From contig OY759261.1 in assembly GCA_963662155.1 (NCBI GenBank), forward strand, positions 35,220,522 through 35,284,521: a stretch of DNA of 64,000 nucleotides, read 5' to 3'. Positions 1 through 11,274 of this stretch are shown in pieces. This DNA comes from Lamellibrachia columna (Eukaryota > Annelida > Polychaeta > Sabellida > Siboglinidae). Below the pieces are notes generated by a model that saw only the letters and a list, made by a program, of their open reading frames with translations, was not told the DNA's origin and made no database searches. Both the position numbers and the translations under genes were made by a program. Position 1 is the first letter of the stretch. Each line of letters begins with the position of its first letter.

Positions 1-59
1 ACCCGCGTCACACACGTGATGCAATACTCGTTGAATGTTCAAAATATAGAAGATCGCGT

Positions 60-385
60 GGATACTTGTGTTGGTTGATGAATAGTAGAATATCTGCTTT
101 CTACTGTTGGGCCAATACGTGGGTGCGTGCTTTCTACTATAATAATATAAACCGCCTATATGGCGCTACGTACTCTCAAACGATTTACGTACCGAAGTAT
201 TCGCTGCGGCGCGCGTGGTTTCTGTGATTGTTGGAAGTTAACGGTTTACGCAGTGAACATTTGATTTACCATAAAAACCACTAAGAATCCTTGATATATG
301 GGTTATTTCGAAGAAATAAAGGCGTTACGTTTCATTAGTGGGGTCGTACATCAATCCCTGATAGTTTGGCGCCCGAGGTGCTAGC
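60..385 (+). mobile_element. LTR-like end with possible primer-binding site
   Basis: The stretch has the order expected of the 3' part of an LTR. It contains a TATA-like AATATAAA near 144, an AATAAA at 315-320, and an end near GTCGTACA (343-350). About 16 bases on lies TTGGCGCCCGAGG (367-379), whose first bases match primer-binding sites complementary to tRNA 3' ends (TGGCGCCC). No gag or pol sequence follows, so at most this is an isolated LTR plus leader. The second LTR cannot be seen in the window. The gap between LTR end and binding site is longer than usual. The call is inference. Confidence 0.35.
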
Positions 386-667
386 CGTCTAGAAGAAAAA
401 CGTGAACATAACCATAACCACATATAAACGTACATACATAAAAATATACGCTATCTCGATTATAGTTAGATTTAATTATCTCCATGGTGTGCGGAGCGCT
501 TCTGGTGAATTAATTGGGAGCCTGGTTAAAGTTTCTCTAGGCTAGGGTAAAATCAGGTCCCGTAAAAATCAGCAAAACTGTTCAGGTCATAGGACCTTAT
601 GTCCTGTGACGCTTGGAGACTTTTCGCAAAGACTGTTGATGTACCATCCTATGAAAGAAAAACAACC

Positions 668-820
668 TGTGTATAATTGTATACTGTATTTTATTCAGTA
701 TTATGTATCACATTCTACTGAACCTGCCTTAAAAATAAATGTTTTGTGTATAATTGTATACTGTATTTTATTCAGTATTATGTATCACATTCTACTGAAC
801 CTGCCTTAAAAATAAATGTT
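668..820. repeat. 77-bp direct duplication (2 copies)
   Basis: Two nearly identical 77-bp units start at 668 and 745 (TGTGTATAATTGTATACTG...). A short open frame across them is a by-product and does not look like a gene. Confidence 0.9.
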
Positions 821-1022
821 TCAAAACTGTTTTGTTTTTGATGTTTTTTATTTGTCGTTGATATTGTTCATACATTTTATCTTCAAAGTATTTACTTTCT
901 ATCATCAAAGTATTGAGTAGCAAGTGGGCTACCTAAGAAGCTGTCGGGCTACTTCACTTTGCAAGGATGGTAGCCCGAATGGCTACCTTCCATGACTTGC
1001 TAAATCTCACCCCTGCAGCATT

Positions 1023-1094
1023 GTGTTCATTATTCTGCCAGGTCCAAATGTAAGTTTGTGTTCATTATTCTGCCAGGTCATAATGTAAGTTTGT
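1023..1094. repeat. ~41-bp direct duplication
   Basis: The segment GTGTTCATTATTCTGCCAGG...AATGTAAGTTTG occurs twice in a row with minor differences. Confidence 0.75.
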
Positions 1095-1179
1095 AATATC
1101 ACTAGAAATGAACCAATTGAATATAAAATAAACAAAATAGACAAAGTCTAAGCCATCTCTTAATTTTATGTTTATCGAT

Positions 1180-1815
1180 TCTGATATTTGTAAGCCTTTA
1201 TTTCAGTGTTCTTACAGGTTTGAATCCTGCTGGTGTTCACGAACACATGTTTGTGTCTCTTAACATTCCCAAGCCTTTATTGGAGAACTGATGGAGGTTC
1301 TAATCATGTTGGTGTTTTAAGTTTGTGTCTTAATATTCCCAAGCCTTTATTGGAATACTGATGCAGGTTCTAATCATGTTGGTGTTTTAAGTTTGTGTCT
1401 TAATATTCCCAAGCCTTTATTGGAGTACTGACGCAGGTTCTAATCATGTTGGTGTTTTAAGTTTGTGTCTTAATATTCCCAAGCCTTTATTGGAGTACTG
1501 ACGCAGGTTCTAATCATGTTAGTGTTTTAAGTTTGTGTCTTAATATTTCTAAGCCTTTATTGGAGTACTGACGCAGGTTCTAATCATGTTGGTGTTTTAA
1601 GTTTGTGTCTTAATATTTCTAAGCCTTTATTGGAGTACTGACGCAGGTTCTAATCATGTTGGTGTTTTAAGTTTGTGTCTTAATATTTCTAAGCCTTTAT
1701 TGGAGTGTTGTATTTGTTTGATTATTGTTCTTTTTTTGGAACACATGTTTTTGTTTTCTGATATTTGTAATCCTTTACTGAAGTGTTGTGGCAGGTTCAA
1801 TTCCTGTTGGTGTTC
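1180..1815. repeat. 70-bp minisatellite with diverged end units
   Basis: Units of exactly 70 bp (TAATATTCCCAAGCCTTTAT...) start at 1261, 1331, 1401, 1471, 1541, 1611 and 1681 (partial). More diverged relatives flank the block at about 1183 and 1759. The homogeneous core with degenerate flanks is the normal shape of a recently re-expanded array. No coding sense. Confidence 0.9.
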
Positions 1816-2239
1816 TGAATAACACACCTGGCTGGGCACACGTCGTAATTGGGTACACGTGGTAATTAGTTCATTCTCTCAAGACATCTTTATTTTTTAC
1901 TACAGTGCAAAACTTAAAACTATGTAGACTGAATCATTCTTAATCTGACACGAACTCTCCAAATTTATATGTATTTTCCCTGGTACTCCTCTGTTAAAAC
2001 AATGGAAAAAATGTTGCATTCTTCCCTGGAATATTTGGTTACAATCTGATCGCATGCACGCATGCATGCACGCACTCACCTCAGAGCCATAGAGCAACAC
2101 ACTATTCACATTGGTATTGAACATTGGGTCTTATTTCTTATTGATACGGATGTCGAATTCTGCCCTGTATTTAAGGTGATGAATGCATGCCTGGCCTTTC
2201 CAATATTAGGTATTTTACATTTGACCTTATGATCTGTTC

Positions 2240-2640
2240 TGCTAGGTCAACCCCTAATGTCACGTAAGAGTCCACACTGTTAAACCATCCTCCCAGCCCC
2301 GTATGTCATGTATCAGACCCTGTTGTTCAACCGATCTACCAGAATCCCCTCTGCTCAACTGTTCTCACAATCCTGTATGTCACATACATATATATATATA
2401 TCGAATACAAGTCATTGCTGTTCAATCGTCCTCCCATATCTTGAGTACGAGTCATCGCTGTTCAATCATCCTCTCAACCCTGTAAGTCACAAGTCCGCGC
2501 TGCTAAGCCCCTATTTCATGTACTAGTCCCAGCTGTTCAACTGGTCTCCCAGCCCGGTATGTCATGTATTTGTCCCCGCTGTTCCTCTGTTCGCCTAACT
2601 CCGTATGTCGTGTACGTGTTCCCGGTGGACCTCCTTTCCC
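2240..2640. repeat. degenerate ~50-60-bp repeat block
   Basis: Loosely repeated text of the form GTATGTCATGTA...CCGCTGTTCAACYGTCCTCCCA recurs about seven times with variable spacing, including a short TA run at about 2390-2400. Short open frames here are incidental. Confidence 0.6.
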
Positions 2641-2811
2641 GTATGTGGCCGCAGGTAGTCAATGCACAGTTGCATCTATAAGTATTTCGCTTTACGTATC
2701 GCTATTTTCATAACTTATAGGCACTGACTTCAGCTGAATTTACCGATTGCATGTTCTCCATACGTTTCACGCATAGATCCGGATACACAAATACTGACAA
2801 AATGGCCTCAA

Positions 2812-3155
2812 TAATTTATTATGGTTCACATGTATCCATCACTGTATCTTGTCAGACACTCATTTATTATGGTTCACGTGTATCCATCACTGTATCTTGC
2901 CAGGCCATCATTTATTATGGTTCACGTGTATCCATCACTGTATCTTGTCAGGCACTCATTTATTATGGTTCACGTGTATCCATCACTGTATCTTGCCAGG
3001 CCATCATTTATTATGGTTCACGTGTATCCATCACTGTATCTTGCCAGGCCATCATTTATTATGGTTCACGTGTATCCATCACTGTATCTTGTCAGGCACT
3101 CATTTATTTTGGTTCACGTGTATCCATCACTGTATCTTGTCAGGCCCTCATTTAT
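2812..3155. repeat. 48-bp minisatellite, 7 copies
   Basis: ATGGTTCACGTGTATCCATC starts at 2821, 2869, 2917 and so on at a strict 48-bp step. Because 48 is divisible by three, all three forward frames stay open over the array (107-152 codons). I see no reason to read these as proteins. Confidence 0.92.
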
Positions 3156-3440
3156 GCAGCTGGGTGAACTGAGACAAGGTGCAATGAACGAAACTGCCCC
3201 AGCTTCGAAACGGTTCTGTAGACTGTCTGATGTCCTAACTACTACACTCTGGCCAGTTACTTGCCTGGTGTATTTATAAACACTCAATAGCGAGTCTTTT
3301 GTTACATATAATTGCAGGTATCAGGGAGCTGATGTACCTGCCATGTGTTTACAAACATTGAACAGCTGATGTCACGGATGGTCACACACCAGTGTGCTGG
3401 ATGGTGCCACAGGCAGGTGACAGGTTTGTGGGAAGCCAGA

Positions 3441-3803
3441 TGTAAAGATATGAAAACGCCAAATGAATGACGTTTATTAAGATTATGCCTAATGGCATAT
3501 TATTCAGATTAAGAGCATGAAATGTGGACCCTGTAACATATGCCAAGCCTGTGGCTGAGTCTCATACAAAGCCGCCTGGACACAATGCTCCCAGAGCCCA
3601 CACTTCGACATAGCAATACAGTACATGTAGTAATATTCCTACAACACAAGACAATTCATGGCATCGTCACCAGCACATTAAAACCTTAACCCAACACCGA
3701 CAATACTCGACACAATACCTATTTCCATATACTGCATCATTGGACTACACTACTTGCTAAAATTCCTACTCTATATATTTTTGTAACCTAAAAGGTGGGG
3801 CCA
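3441..3803 (-). mobile_element. solo-LTR-like dispersed repeat, inverted copy
   Basis: About 360 bp is the reverse complement of 33584-33950. In the minus orientation it starts near TGGCCCCACCTTTTAGGTTAC, has AATAAA about 40 bp before the end, and ends at TTTACA. The size, near TG...CA ends and late polyadenylation signal fit a solo LTR. No target duplication was verified. Confidence 0.45.
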
Positions 3804-4305
3804 TTATGCTGATTAGCAATAAACCATCCCAACATCGAGGATGGAAGGGAAGTCATCTTCCACTCCGCACCAAAACCGTACGTGAACGGGCAGATAGCCA
3901 AATAAAAAGCCCAAAGTCCACTGGGAAAGCGTCATAGGGAAGGTGGTGACTTCACTTCCACCGGTAATGTACAAAATGTTACCAAGTACAACACTACTAA
4001 ACACCTTAATGTAACCTTCAGCAGCAGAAAATGGGGAGGAGGGTGGGTCGAAAACTTGTTAAACCGAGAAAGCAGGTCTACTCCGCATGTATCGAACATT
4101 CGGAGTGAAGCTGCTTAATTTCAAACTGCGTCATTCGAATGACTGCTGTGCTCTGATTGGTTTAGCGGTGTCACGGGAGCGCTTAGTCAGTCATCCAGGT
4201 TTCTTTGCTTACCCTTAAATTAGCATAAATTAGCATGATAACCTATTGACCCTTACGTGCCCTGCTCGCGCTGTTGCTAGCATATAATCCTGTATGCAAC
4301 CGTGA

Positions 4306-6968
4306 TTGCATACTCTCATATATGTTAAAGAATCTGTTCAGGCTGATGAAATAAAATTAGAAAGGGAAGCAGATTACGATGAAGCTGTTTGGTGCAAAAT
4401 AGTTTCAGGAAATTCAAAATTAACTATTGGATTAGTTTACCGAAGTCCAAACATAAACGAAGATGATAACACAAAAATACAAAATGCTATAAAGGAAGTT
4501 AGTAAAGGGGAGTGTATCATAATGGGAGATTTTAACCATGGACACATACAATGGAAATCTCTATAGAGTACAGGGGGTGAGGACCAACAATATCTATTTT
4601 TAATTCAGGATAGCTTCCTTACTCAGCACGTGCTAGAACCAACCAGGGAAGAAAATGTATTAGATATAGTTTTATCATCACAAAAAGAATTAGTAGACAA
4701 TGTAAAAATACATGAACCATTGGGTAACAGTGACTACAATTAAATACATTTTGTCATCAATGTAAAATCAGAAAGTAAAAATAAAAAAGTATAGGAGAAA
4801 CTACCACAAAGGTAACTATAAAGATATGAGAAAATACTTAGCAAAGCTAGATTGGAATAACATGCTGATGAATAAGACTGCAATTGAATGTTGGAATATT
4901 CTAAAATATGAAATTGAGAGTATCACCAATAAATTTGTTCCCTTGAAAAAAACAAGGAAAATGGTCTAGAAAGAAACACTTGTCAAAAGAAGCTATTAGA
5001 AAAATAGTGTTTAAGTAAACTATGTGGAGGGTTTATAGGTGTACCAGAAAGGATGAAGACTATGCAAATTACAAAGAGGCACTTAACCTAGCTATAACTG
5101 AAATTAGAAAATCTAAAAGAACGTTTGAAAAAAAATTGGCAGGTAATATAAAAAATGACAGCAAGAGTTTCTATGCTTATGTGAGGAATAAACAGAAAGA
5201 TAAGGTCGGACCACTGGAAAACAACAGGGAAAACATAATTTCAGACGGGTTTCAAATGGCAGAGGTCCTGGATGAGTATTTCAGCTCTGTTTTTACTACA
5301 GAAGATATCAGCTCACTTCCAGTTCCATCTACTAAATTTGAGGGCAATAAATCAGAACATTTAGGGTAGTTATTTGTAACTCCTGAAATGATAGCAAAGA
5401 AAATTAAGAAGATGAAAGATAATAAATCACCTGGAGTTGATGGGATACCACCAAAACTGCTTATGGAAGTTTTTGAGCAAATTAGTACACCACTTGCAAA
5501 ATTGTTTAACTTTTCACTAGAAGAAGAAATAGTACCTTCAGAATGGCTATTTAAGAAGGGATTGAGGAACAAGCCCGAAAATTACAGACCAGTGAGTTGA
5601 ACATCAGTTGTATGTAAATTACTCGAAACCTTAATTAGAGACGACATGGTGGAATTCCTTGTAAAACATAATTAATAAATACATCTGAACATGGGTTCCT
5701 AAAAGCAAGGTCATGTCTAACCAATCTCTTATGTTTTTTGGAAGAAATTACAAAGTGGGTAGATGACTGGTCACCAGTGGATGTTGTCTACTTAGATTTT
5801 CAGAAAGCTTTCGATAAAGTGCCACATCAAAGATTGTTACTTAAATTAAAAGCCCATGGTATAGGTAATGGTGTAATCAACTGGATAGAAAAGTGGCTTA
5901 CACACAGAAGACAGAGAGTAATAGTAGATGGTGAGATTTCAAACTGGAAATCGGTTTTGAGTGGGGTACCACAGGGATCAGTATTAGGCCCTACACTGTT
6001 TTTAATATATATAAATGATTTGGAAGATGACATATCTAGCAAAGTACTCAAATTTGCAGATGACACAAAAGTATTCAAAAAGGTTACTAATGATACAGAT
6101 AAACAAAGTTTACAGGATGATCTAGATAAATTAGTTAAATGGTCAGAAAAACGGCAAATGTTATTCAATTTTGGGAAGTGTAAATGTATACACAGAGGAC
6201 ATGGAAACATGGACGAAGAATATAAAATGGGGGATGCTGTACTAGGTAGAACCACACAAGAAAATGACTTAGGAGTAACATTTAGTGCTGACATGAAAGT
6301 TTCAGAGCAATGTGGGATTGCTGCTTCGAAAGGAAGTCAAATTCTAGGGCTAATTAGGAGAACTATCATGTATAAGGAGAAACTGCTAATTGTACCCCTG
6401 TACAAAGCAATAGTTAGACCACATTTGGAATATTGTATTCAAGCAAGGAGGCCGTATCGTAAAAAGGACACAGACAAGCTACAAAGAATACAACGAAGAG
6501 CAACTAAAATGATTCCAGAATTGAGAGACCTTAATTACGAAAGTCGCTTATTACAATATGGTTTGACAACACTAGAGACCAGGAGACTAAGAGGAGACCA
6601 AATAGAAGTGTTTAAAATAGTGAACAGTTATGAGGATGTTGATAGGAATGTTTTTCAAACTTAAAGAAGGCAGTAGAACCAGAGGACACAAAGCAGCATT
6701 AGTTAAGGAGCAGTGTAGGTTGGACATGAGAAAGTACTCTTTCTCGCAGGGAGTGATAAATGAATGGAACAAATTGCCAAATGATCGTGTTAATGCTAGT
6801 AGTGTGAATGTTTAAAAATAGAATTGACAGGTATTTGATAAGGGCGGGCTACACATAGATGAGAAAGTTGTTGGACTCTCAATAAGCCAATGGCTTCTTT
6901 GTCCACTTGCCATCTGGAACTTGTTGTTTGAGATGGCAATCTTGTTAAATCTTGTTCTTGTTAAATCA
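4306..6968 (+). mobile_element. 5'-truncated, decayed CR1/Jockey-type LINE (ORF2)
   Basis: The reading starts inside the AP-like endonuclease domain (YVKESVQADEIKLERE, then IIMGDFNHGH with the catalytic GDFN near 4530). It continues after stops and shifts through the reverse transcriptase: KSPGVDGIPPKLL (5415), PENYRPVS (5575), YLDFQKAFDKVPH (5790), GVPQGSVLGPTLFLIY (5965), FADDTKVF (6052). The longest open piece is 5738-6664. The C-terminal tail (RKYSFSQGVINEWNKLP) is in another frame. The 3' end closes with short TTGTTAAATC repeats near 6950-6968, as in CR1-like elements. At least six stops or frameshifts make it inactive. Relatives in the window: 32812-33218 (its 5' part), 43424-44260 and 53262-53330 (its 3' tail). 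Confidence 0.93.
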
Positions 6969-7264
6969 CCTTTTAGCTTAAGAAAAAGGGCCTTTTTGTC
7001 TATAGGAGTTGATTCCATTTCTTGTTACCTGTGTGTTTGTAGGCTGCACTGCCACTGAATCCAACGAAGAATGGCATATAACGTGTACTAATAAAGATAT
7101 TGAGGTGGAATGAAAGTTATAAGATGCTAAAATGGTGATCCAATATTGTGTGCCCTTGGAATGACCTTGAAATGACCTAGTTACTAGACCTAAACCATTA
7201 ACCTATGTATACCGTAATTGATTAAACTGATTAACCTTGTTACCAACGATACATTGGCTTCTAA

Positions 7265-7390
7265 TTACATTGGGAGTGTATTATTACAAGAAACAGATGT
7301 GTAGTAAAGTGAATAATGAGTGTGGACATTACACTGGGAGCGTATTATTACAAGAAACAGATGTGTAGTAAGGTGAATAATGAGTGTTTA
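7265..7390. repeat. ~64-bp dimer (GTGTAGTAAGGTGAATAATG family)
   Basis: Two copies lie about 64 bp apart. The same family has four copies at 21585-21830, marking the left end of a segmental duplication (copy A here, copy B there). Confidence 0.8.
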
Positions 7391-7486
7391 CAACTAAAAC
7401 AGTGAATAAATATAAAAAACCTAATATTTATTGCAGTTTGTGCTACAGAAATTGGAAGAGTTCCGTACACTGCACATAAAAGAACA

Positions 7487-7797
7487 GGGCTGATCATATT
7501 ACACAGTGAAGAGTTATAAACAAGAGGCCCTGCCTTACTCTTGATCACATTACACAGTGAAGAGTTATAAACAAGAGGCCCTGCCTTACTCTTGATCATA
7601 TTACACAGTGAAGAGTTATAAACAAGAGGCCCTGCCTTACTCTTGATCATATTACACAGTGAAGAGTTATAAACAAGAGGCCCTGCCTTACTCTTGATCA
7701 TATTACACAGTGAAGAGTTATAAACAAGAGGCCCTGCCTTACTCTTGATCATATTACACAGTGAAGAGTTATAAACAAGAGGCCCTGCCTTACTCTG
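7487..7797. repeat. 51-bp minisatellite, 6 copies
   Basis: GATCATATTACACAGTGAAG repeats every 51 bp. Its counterpart in duplication copy B (21945-22345) has about eight more diverged units. The open minus frame is incidental. Confidence 0.9.
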
Positions 7798-7965
7798 GCT
7801 GCCAGACTTACTTTATTTTGGATACGTCCTAATGCCAGATATTATCCCAAGTGGCACAATTGTGAAACTATTTGGTTATATACATTACTATAAATGAATA
7901 TTCACAACTGATGCAAATAAATTATTACAAAAAAGCGATACTTGTGAATGTTTAATAATCAACTT

Positions 7966-8184
7966 CTGTGAAAAAGCTACAGCAATAAGCTGTGGTAACA
8001 TGAAGATTGTAGCGCCAGTGTTCATAAATGCTTAAATTCTGTGAAAAAGCCACGGCAATATGCTGCGGTAACATGAAGATTGTAGCGCCAGTGTTCATAA
8101 ATGATCAAATACTGTGAAAAAGCTATGGCAATATGCTGTGGTAACATGAAGATTGTAGCGTCAGTGTTCATAAATATATATATA
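7966..8184. repeat. 73-bp repeat, 3 copies
   Basis: CTGTGAAAAAGCYAYRGCAA starts at 7966, 8039 and 8112. Copy B holds a single unit at about 22525-22590, so the triplication arose after, or was lost since, the segmental duplication. Confidence 0.85.
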
Positions 8185-8265
8185 TACCCTTTAAATGTCA
8201 GTGGTGCGATTCTGTCCAGCAAGAGGCACGAGACAGCTGGGAATTGTAGACTTCTCTACATGTGC

Positions 8266-8373
8266 CTACTTCGTTGACGCCTGTTGCTCAAACAGTGGGT
8301 AGTTGTTGAGGACGTCTTCCCACTTTCTTTTTCCATTTGACAAATCACTGACAATCTTTGGCAGCCGAGTGAT
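8266..8373 (-). pseudogene. GARS1: GARS1 terminal exon, copy A
   Basis: Read on the minus strand, the acceptor TTGTTTAG is followed by 35 codons and TAG (stop at 8266-8268). The translation contains ITRLPKIVSDLSNGKRKW and NNYPLFEQQ. This matches the C-terminus of glycyl-tRNA synthetase, where animal enzymes have a ...ELPSIVQDLANG...YPLFEGQ pattern. The protein charges tRNA(Gly) with glycine in cytosol and mitochondria, and this exon ends the anticodon-binding domain. The previous exon (9209-9461) ends RIRAE with a phase-0 donor, which fits the RAE|I junction of the family. The exon itself is intact. It is labelled pseudogene because the upstream exons are broken. Confidence 0.85.
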
Positions 8374-8374
8374 C

Positions 8375-9208
8375 TAAACAACACAAAGACACATCACACA
8401 ACATGTAACATTTGATATACAACATTTATCAGTTTTAACTCATCCCATGTGCTCTGTGAGAACACAAAGTGCCTCCCAGATTATCCCTGGTTATACTCTG
8501 GGCTAAGGCAGAATGAGCCTATGTACAGTTTGTATGTGTCACATATTTATGGCTGTTTACTTTAATCCAATTTTCTTTGGTTGAATTTGATTGATGAATT
8601 GGTGGTGTTTATATCATTCCAAAAAGATACACAATAACATAAAACAAAACAAAATAACATTCATTGTTGTTTGAAAGTTTGTTACATATACTCAAGTTCA
8701 CAGTAGCAAGTCAACAAACAATCGCATTGCCCAGCCAACATACGACTCTGCACTGTCCATTTTGAACTTATAATCAAGTTGTGGCAGTTTAGATTTTAGC
8801 ATTAAATTTTATCGCATCCATTTTGAAAATTCACTGACTGTTGTTCTGTATATGATGTTTTATACGCTGTCTTTATTTGTTAGGGGGTCACTCTTTGGTT
8901 GAATTTGATTGATGAATTGGAGGTGTTTATATCATTCCAAAATGATACACAATAACATAAAACAGCTCAAACAAGTCTTTCATAAAAATTACTAAATATA
9001 ACTGTGTATATCTTATGTGAAACACGCATGAAATATATACAGCATGTCTACCGGTGGTAAACCATACCAGTACACTGATTAACTGGTTGTAACAATTACA
9101 AAAACTGTATCATTAGCATTTACTCAGTCAACAGCTGCTAACTGGTTTCACATACAAGTTTTTAATTAAAATGTGGCAGGTTGTTCTCTCTAAATATCTG
9201 CAGCATAC
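8375..9208. other. intron between GARS1 3' exons, with internal duplication
   Basis: No coding sequence was seen. A ~70-bp segment (TTTGGTTGAATTTGATTGATGA...) occurs at 8577-8650 and again at 8893-8963. A related doubled form is at 24281-24360 in copy B. Confidence 0.6.
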
Positions 9209-9461
9209 CTCCGCCCGTATCCGTTTCATTGAATTGCAATGTGGCTTACTGCGGTGCTTTCAAACTGGATCGCAATCTGGTCAGTGCTAGCGTAGTGCCG
9301 ACCAGTAGAACCGCTGCTGGCGCCACCTTGTGTGATACATCATGCTGCGTCAGTGACATCACTCGGGGCAAAGGTCAATGTAATTATGTCATGTCAAAGT
9401 TATTGCTGAAGTGTAACAAGTTTCACTCTGATTACTCCAGCACATGCAGTGAAGACAAGTC
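9209..9461 (-). pseudogene. GARS1: GARS1 anticodon-binding-domain exon, broken
   Basis: Minus-strand pieces in several frames follow the GARS1 order: VFTACAGVIRVKLVTLQ (near 9455-9405), SLTQHDVSHKV (near 9365-9330), SSGSTGRHYASTDQIAIQ (near 9320-9265), then SMKRIRAE directly before a GTATGC donor at 9203-9208. Known enzymes run ...AVVAPFKCSVLPLS...[27 protein letters not shown]...DSMRQIRAE. One base is missing between HKV and SSGS, TAA follows LQQ, and most of the segment between DQIAIQ and SMKR is deleted. The similarity is clear and the exon cannot encode a normal domain. Confidence 0.8.
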
Positions 9462-9509
9462 TGTCTGGGTAACAAGGGTCATAATTTCAAATAATGTACT
9501 GATGTAATG

Positions 9510-9722
9510 AGATGACCCCTTCGTTGGTTACATGCTGGGACATGAGATGACCCCTTAGTTGGTTGTCTGTCAGGACATGAGATGACCCCTTCATTGGTTA
9601 CCTGCTGGGACATGAGATAACCCTATAGTTTGTTACCTGTCGGGACATGAGACAGCCCCTTCGTTGGTTACCTGCTGGGACATGAGATGACTCATTAGTT
9701 GGTTATCTATGTGGACATGTTA
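9510..9722. repeat. 35-bp minisatellite, left block
   Basis: Units of the form GGGACATGAGATGACCCCTT + CGTTGGTTACCTGCT repeat about six times. This is the family that begins at the SEPSECS exon 5 donor near 13195. It lies here between GARS1 exons. Confidence 0.88.
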
Positions 9723-9866
9723 TTTCCCAGATCTGCTTTAACAATCAATCAGATGGACTCAGAACCTCCCAGTGTGTTTCAAATGACACTTGCACAAAAC
9801 GTCTTGTACTATCAGATTCTGCTGAGAGGTAAATTTTATTTGGAGAATGTTTGACGTGGCACTTAC

Positions 9867-10010
9867 TGTGCGCTGTTCCTCACCCTCTCACAACTGGAAG
9901 TTGTGTTCAAAGAGGGCGTACATGATCCGGCTGACCCCAAACGATGGCTCTACAACTGACAGAACAATTTCTTCAACCACAAAGATTTGATCCCTCTCAA
10001 CAGACATTCA
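9867..10010 (-). pseudogene. GARS1: GARS1 motif 3 exon with in-frame TGA
   Basis: On the minus strand the translation contains DQIFVVEEIVLSVVEPSFGV and SRIMYALFEHNFQL, then TGA, then EGEEQRT and a good donor GTAAGT (9861-9866). EPSFG..RIMY is class II synthetase motif 3, and its arginine is retained. Homologues have an arginine codon where TGA sits (9888-9890), so a CGA to TGA transition is the simplest explanation. The upstream acceptor (near 10011) has AG but a poor pyrimidine tract. The nonsense codon in the catalytic domain is the best single argument that this copy is dead. Confidence 0.88.
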
Positions 10011-10227
10011 CTGCTTTATGATTTGAGCCAAACTCCCCACCAGTTGTGCCACATAGTGAATGTAATGGAAATCACAATTTCACCATTGCATCAACATACA
10101 TGATGTGCAGAATCTGCACATCATGATTATTTCATTTGGTAAACTCCTAATTTTTTTCAATAAATCTGTAATTTTCATACAATTGTGGATATTGTTTCCT
10201 TTGAAAATGTGTGTAGGAACAAAATAA

Positions 10228-10728
10228 CATTCTTTATTTGTTAGGGGGTCACTCTCTAAATATGCAGGAGGGGATCACTCTCTAAATATGCAGGAGGATA
10301 TTTTAAAATAAGATCATCTCTCTAAATACACAGGCAGGGTTCACTCTTAAATACACAGGAGGGGGCCACTCTAAGTACACTTGAGGGGGGTAACTCTATA
10401 AATACACAGGAGGGGGACACTCTAAATACACAGGCAGGGGTCACTCTCTAAATACACATCAGAGGTCATTCTGTAAATATACAGGAGGGATCACTCTCTA
10501 AATATGCAGGAGGGGGTTGTTCACTATCTAGATACACAGAAAGGTCACTCTGTAAAAACACTGGAAGGGTCACTCTTTAGATGAACAGGAAAAGGGCCAC
10601 TCACTAAATGCAGGGGGGGGCGGTCCCTCACTAAATATGCAGCAGGGGTCACTCTCTAAATACACTCACTCAAGGAGGTCACTCAAAATACACAGGAGGT
10701 GATCATTATCTAAATAGACAGGAGAGGG
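10228..10728. repeat. degenerate ~25-bp GGTCACTCTCTAAATACACAGGAG array
   Basis: About 19 loosely conserved units of 24-30 bp. The motif GTTAGGGGGTCACTCT at its left edge also occurs at 8880-8896, so the array probably grew from intron sequence of the same locus. Confidence 0.8.
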
Positions 10729-11266
10729 TTATCTGTCGGGACACAAGATGGTCTCCTTAGTTGGTTATCTGTCGGGAAATGAGATGACCCCTTCCTTGGT
10801 TACATGCTGGGACATGTGATGACCTCTTAATTGATTACCTGCTGGGACATGACCCCTTAGTTGGTTATCTGTCCAGACATGAGATGACCCCTTTGTTGGT
10901 TACCTGCTGGGACATGAGATGAACCTATAGTTGGTTACCTGTTGGGACGTGAGATGACCCCTTCGTTGGTTACCTGCTGGGACATGAGATGACTCTATAG
11001 TTGGTTATCTGTCGGTACAAGAGATGACCCCTTCGTTAGTTACCTGCTGGGACACAAGAGTACTCCTTAATTGGTTATCTGTCGGGACATGAGATGACCC
11101 CTTCACTAGCTACCTGTTGGGACAAGAGATGACCCCCTAAGTTGGTTACCTGTTGGGACATGAGATGATCCCTTAGTTGGTTATCTGTACGGACATGAAA
11201 TAACCCCTTTGTTGGTTACATGTTGGGATATATTACCCTATAGTTGGTTATCTTTCAGGACATGAG
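10729..11266. repeat. 35-bp minisatellite, middle block
   Basis: About 15 units of the SEPSECS-donor-derived family, broken at 11267 by an hAT-like insertion. Confidence 0.88.
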
Positions 11267-11274
11267 ATGACAAT

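Noticed and set aside
5827..6294. 155-codon minus ORF
   Set aside because: Antisense shadow of the LINE reverse transcriptase.
9181..9507. 108-codon plus-strand ORF
   Set aside because: It is antisense to the broken GARS1 exon, which explains the sequence better.
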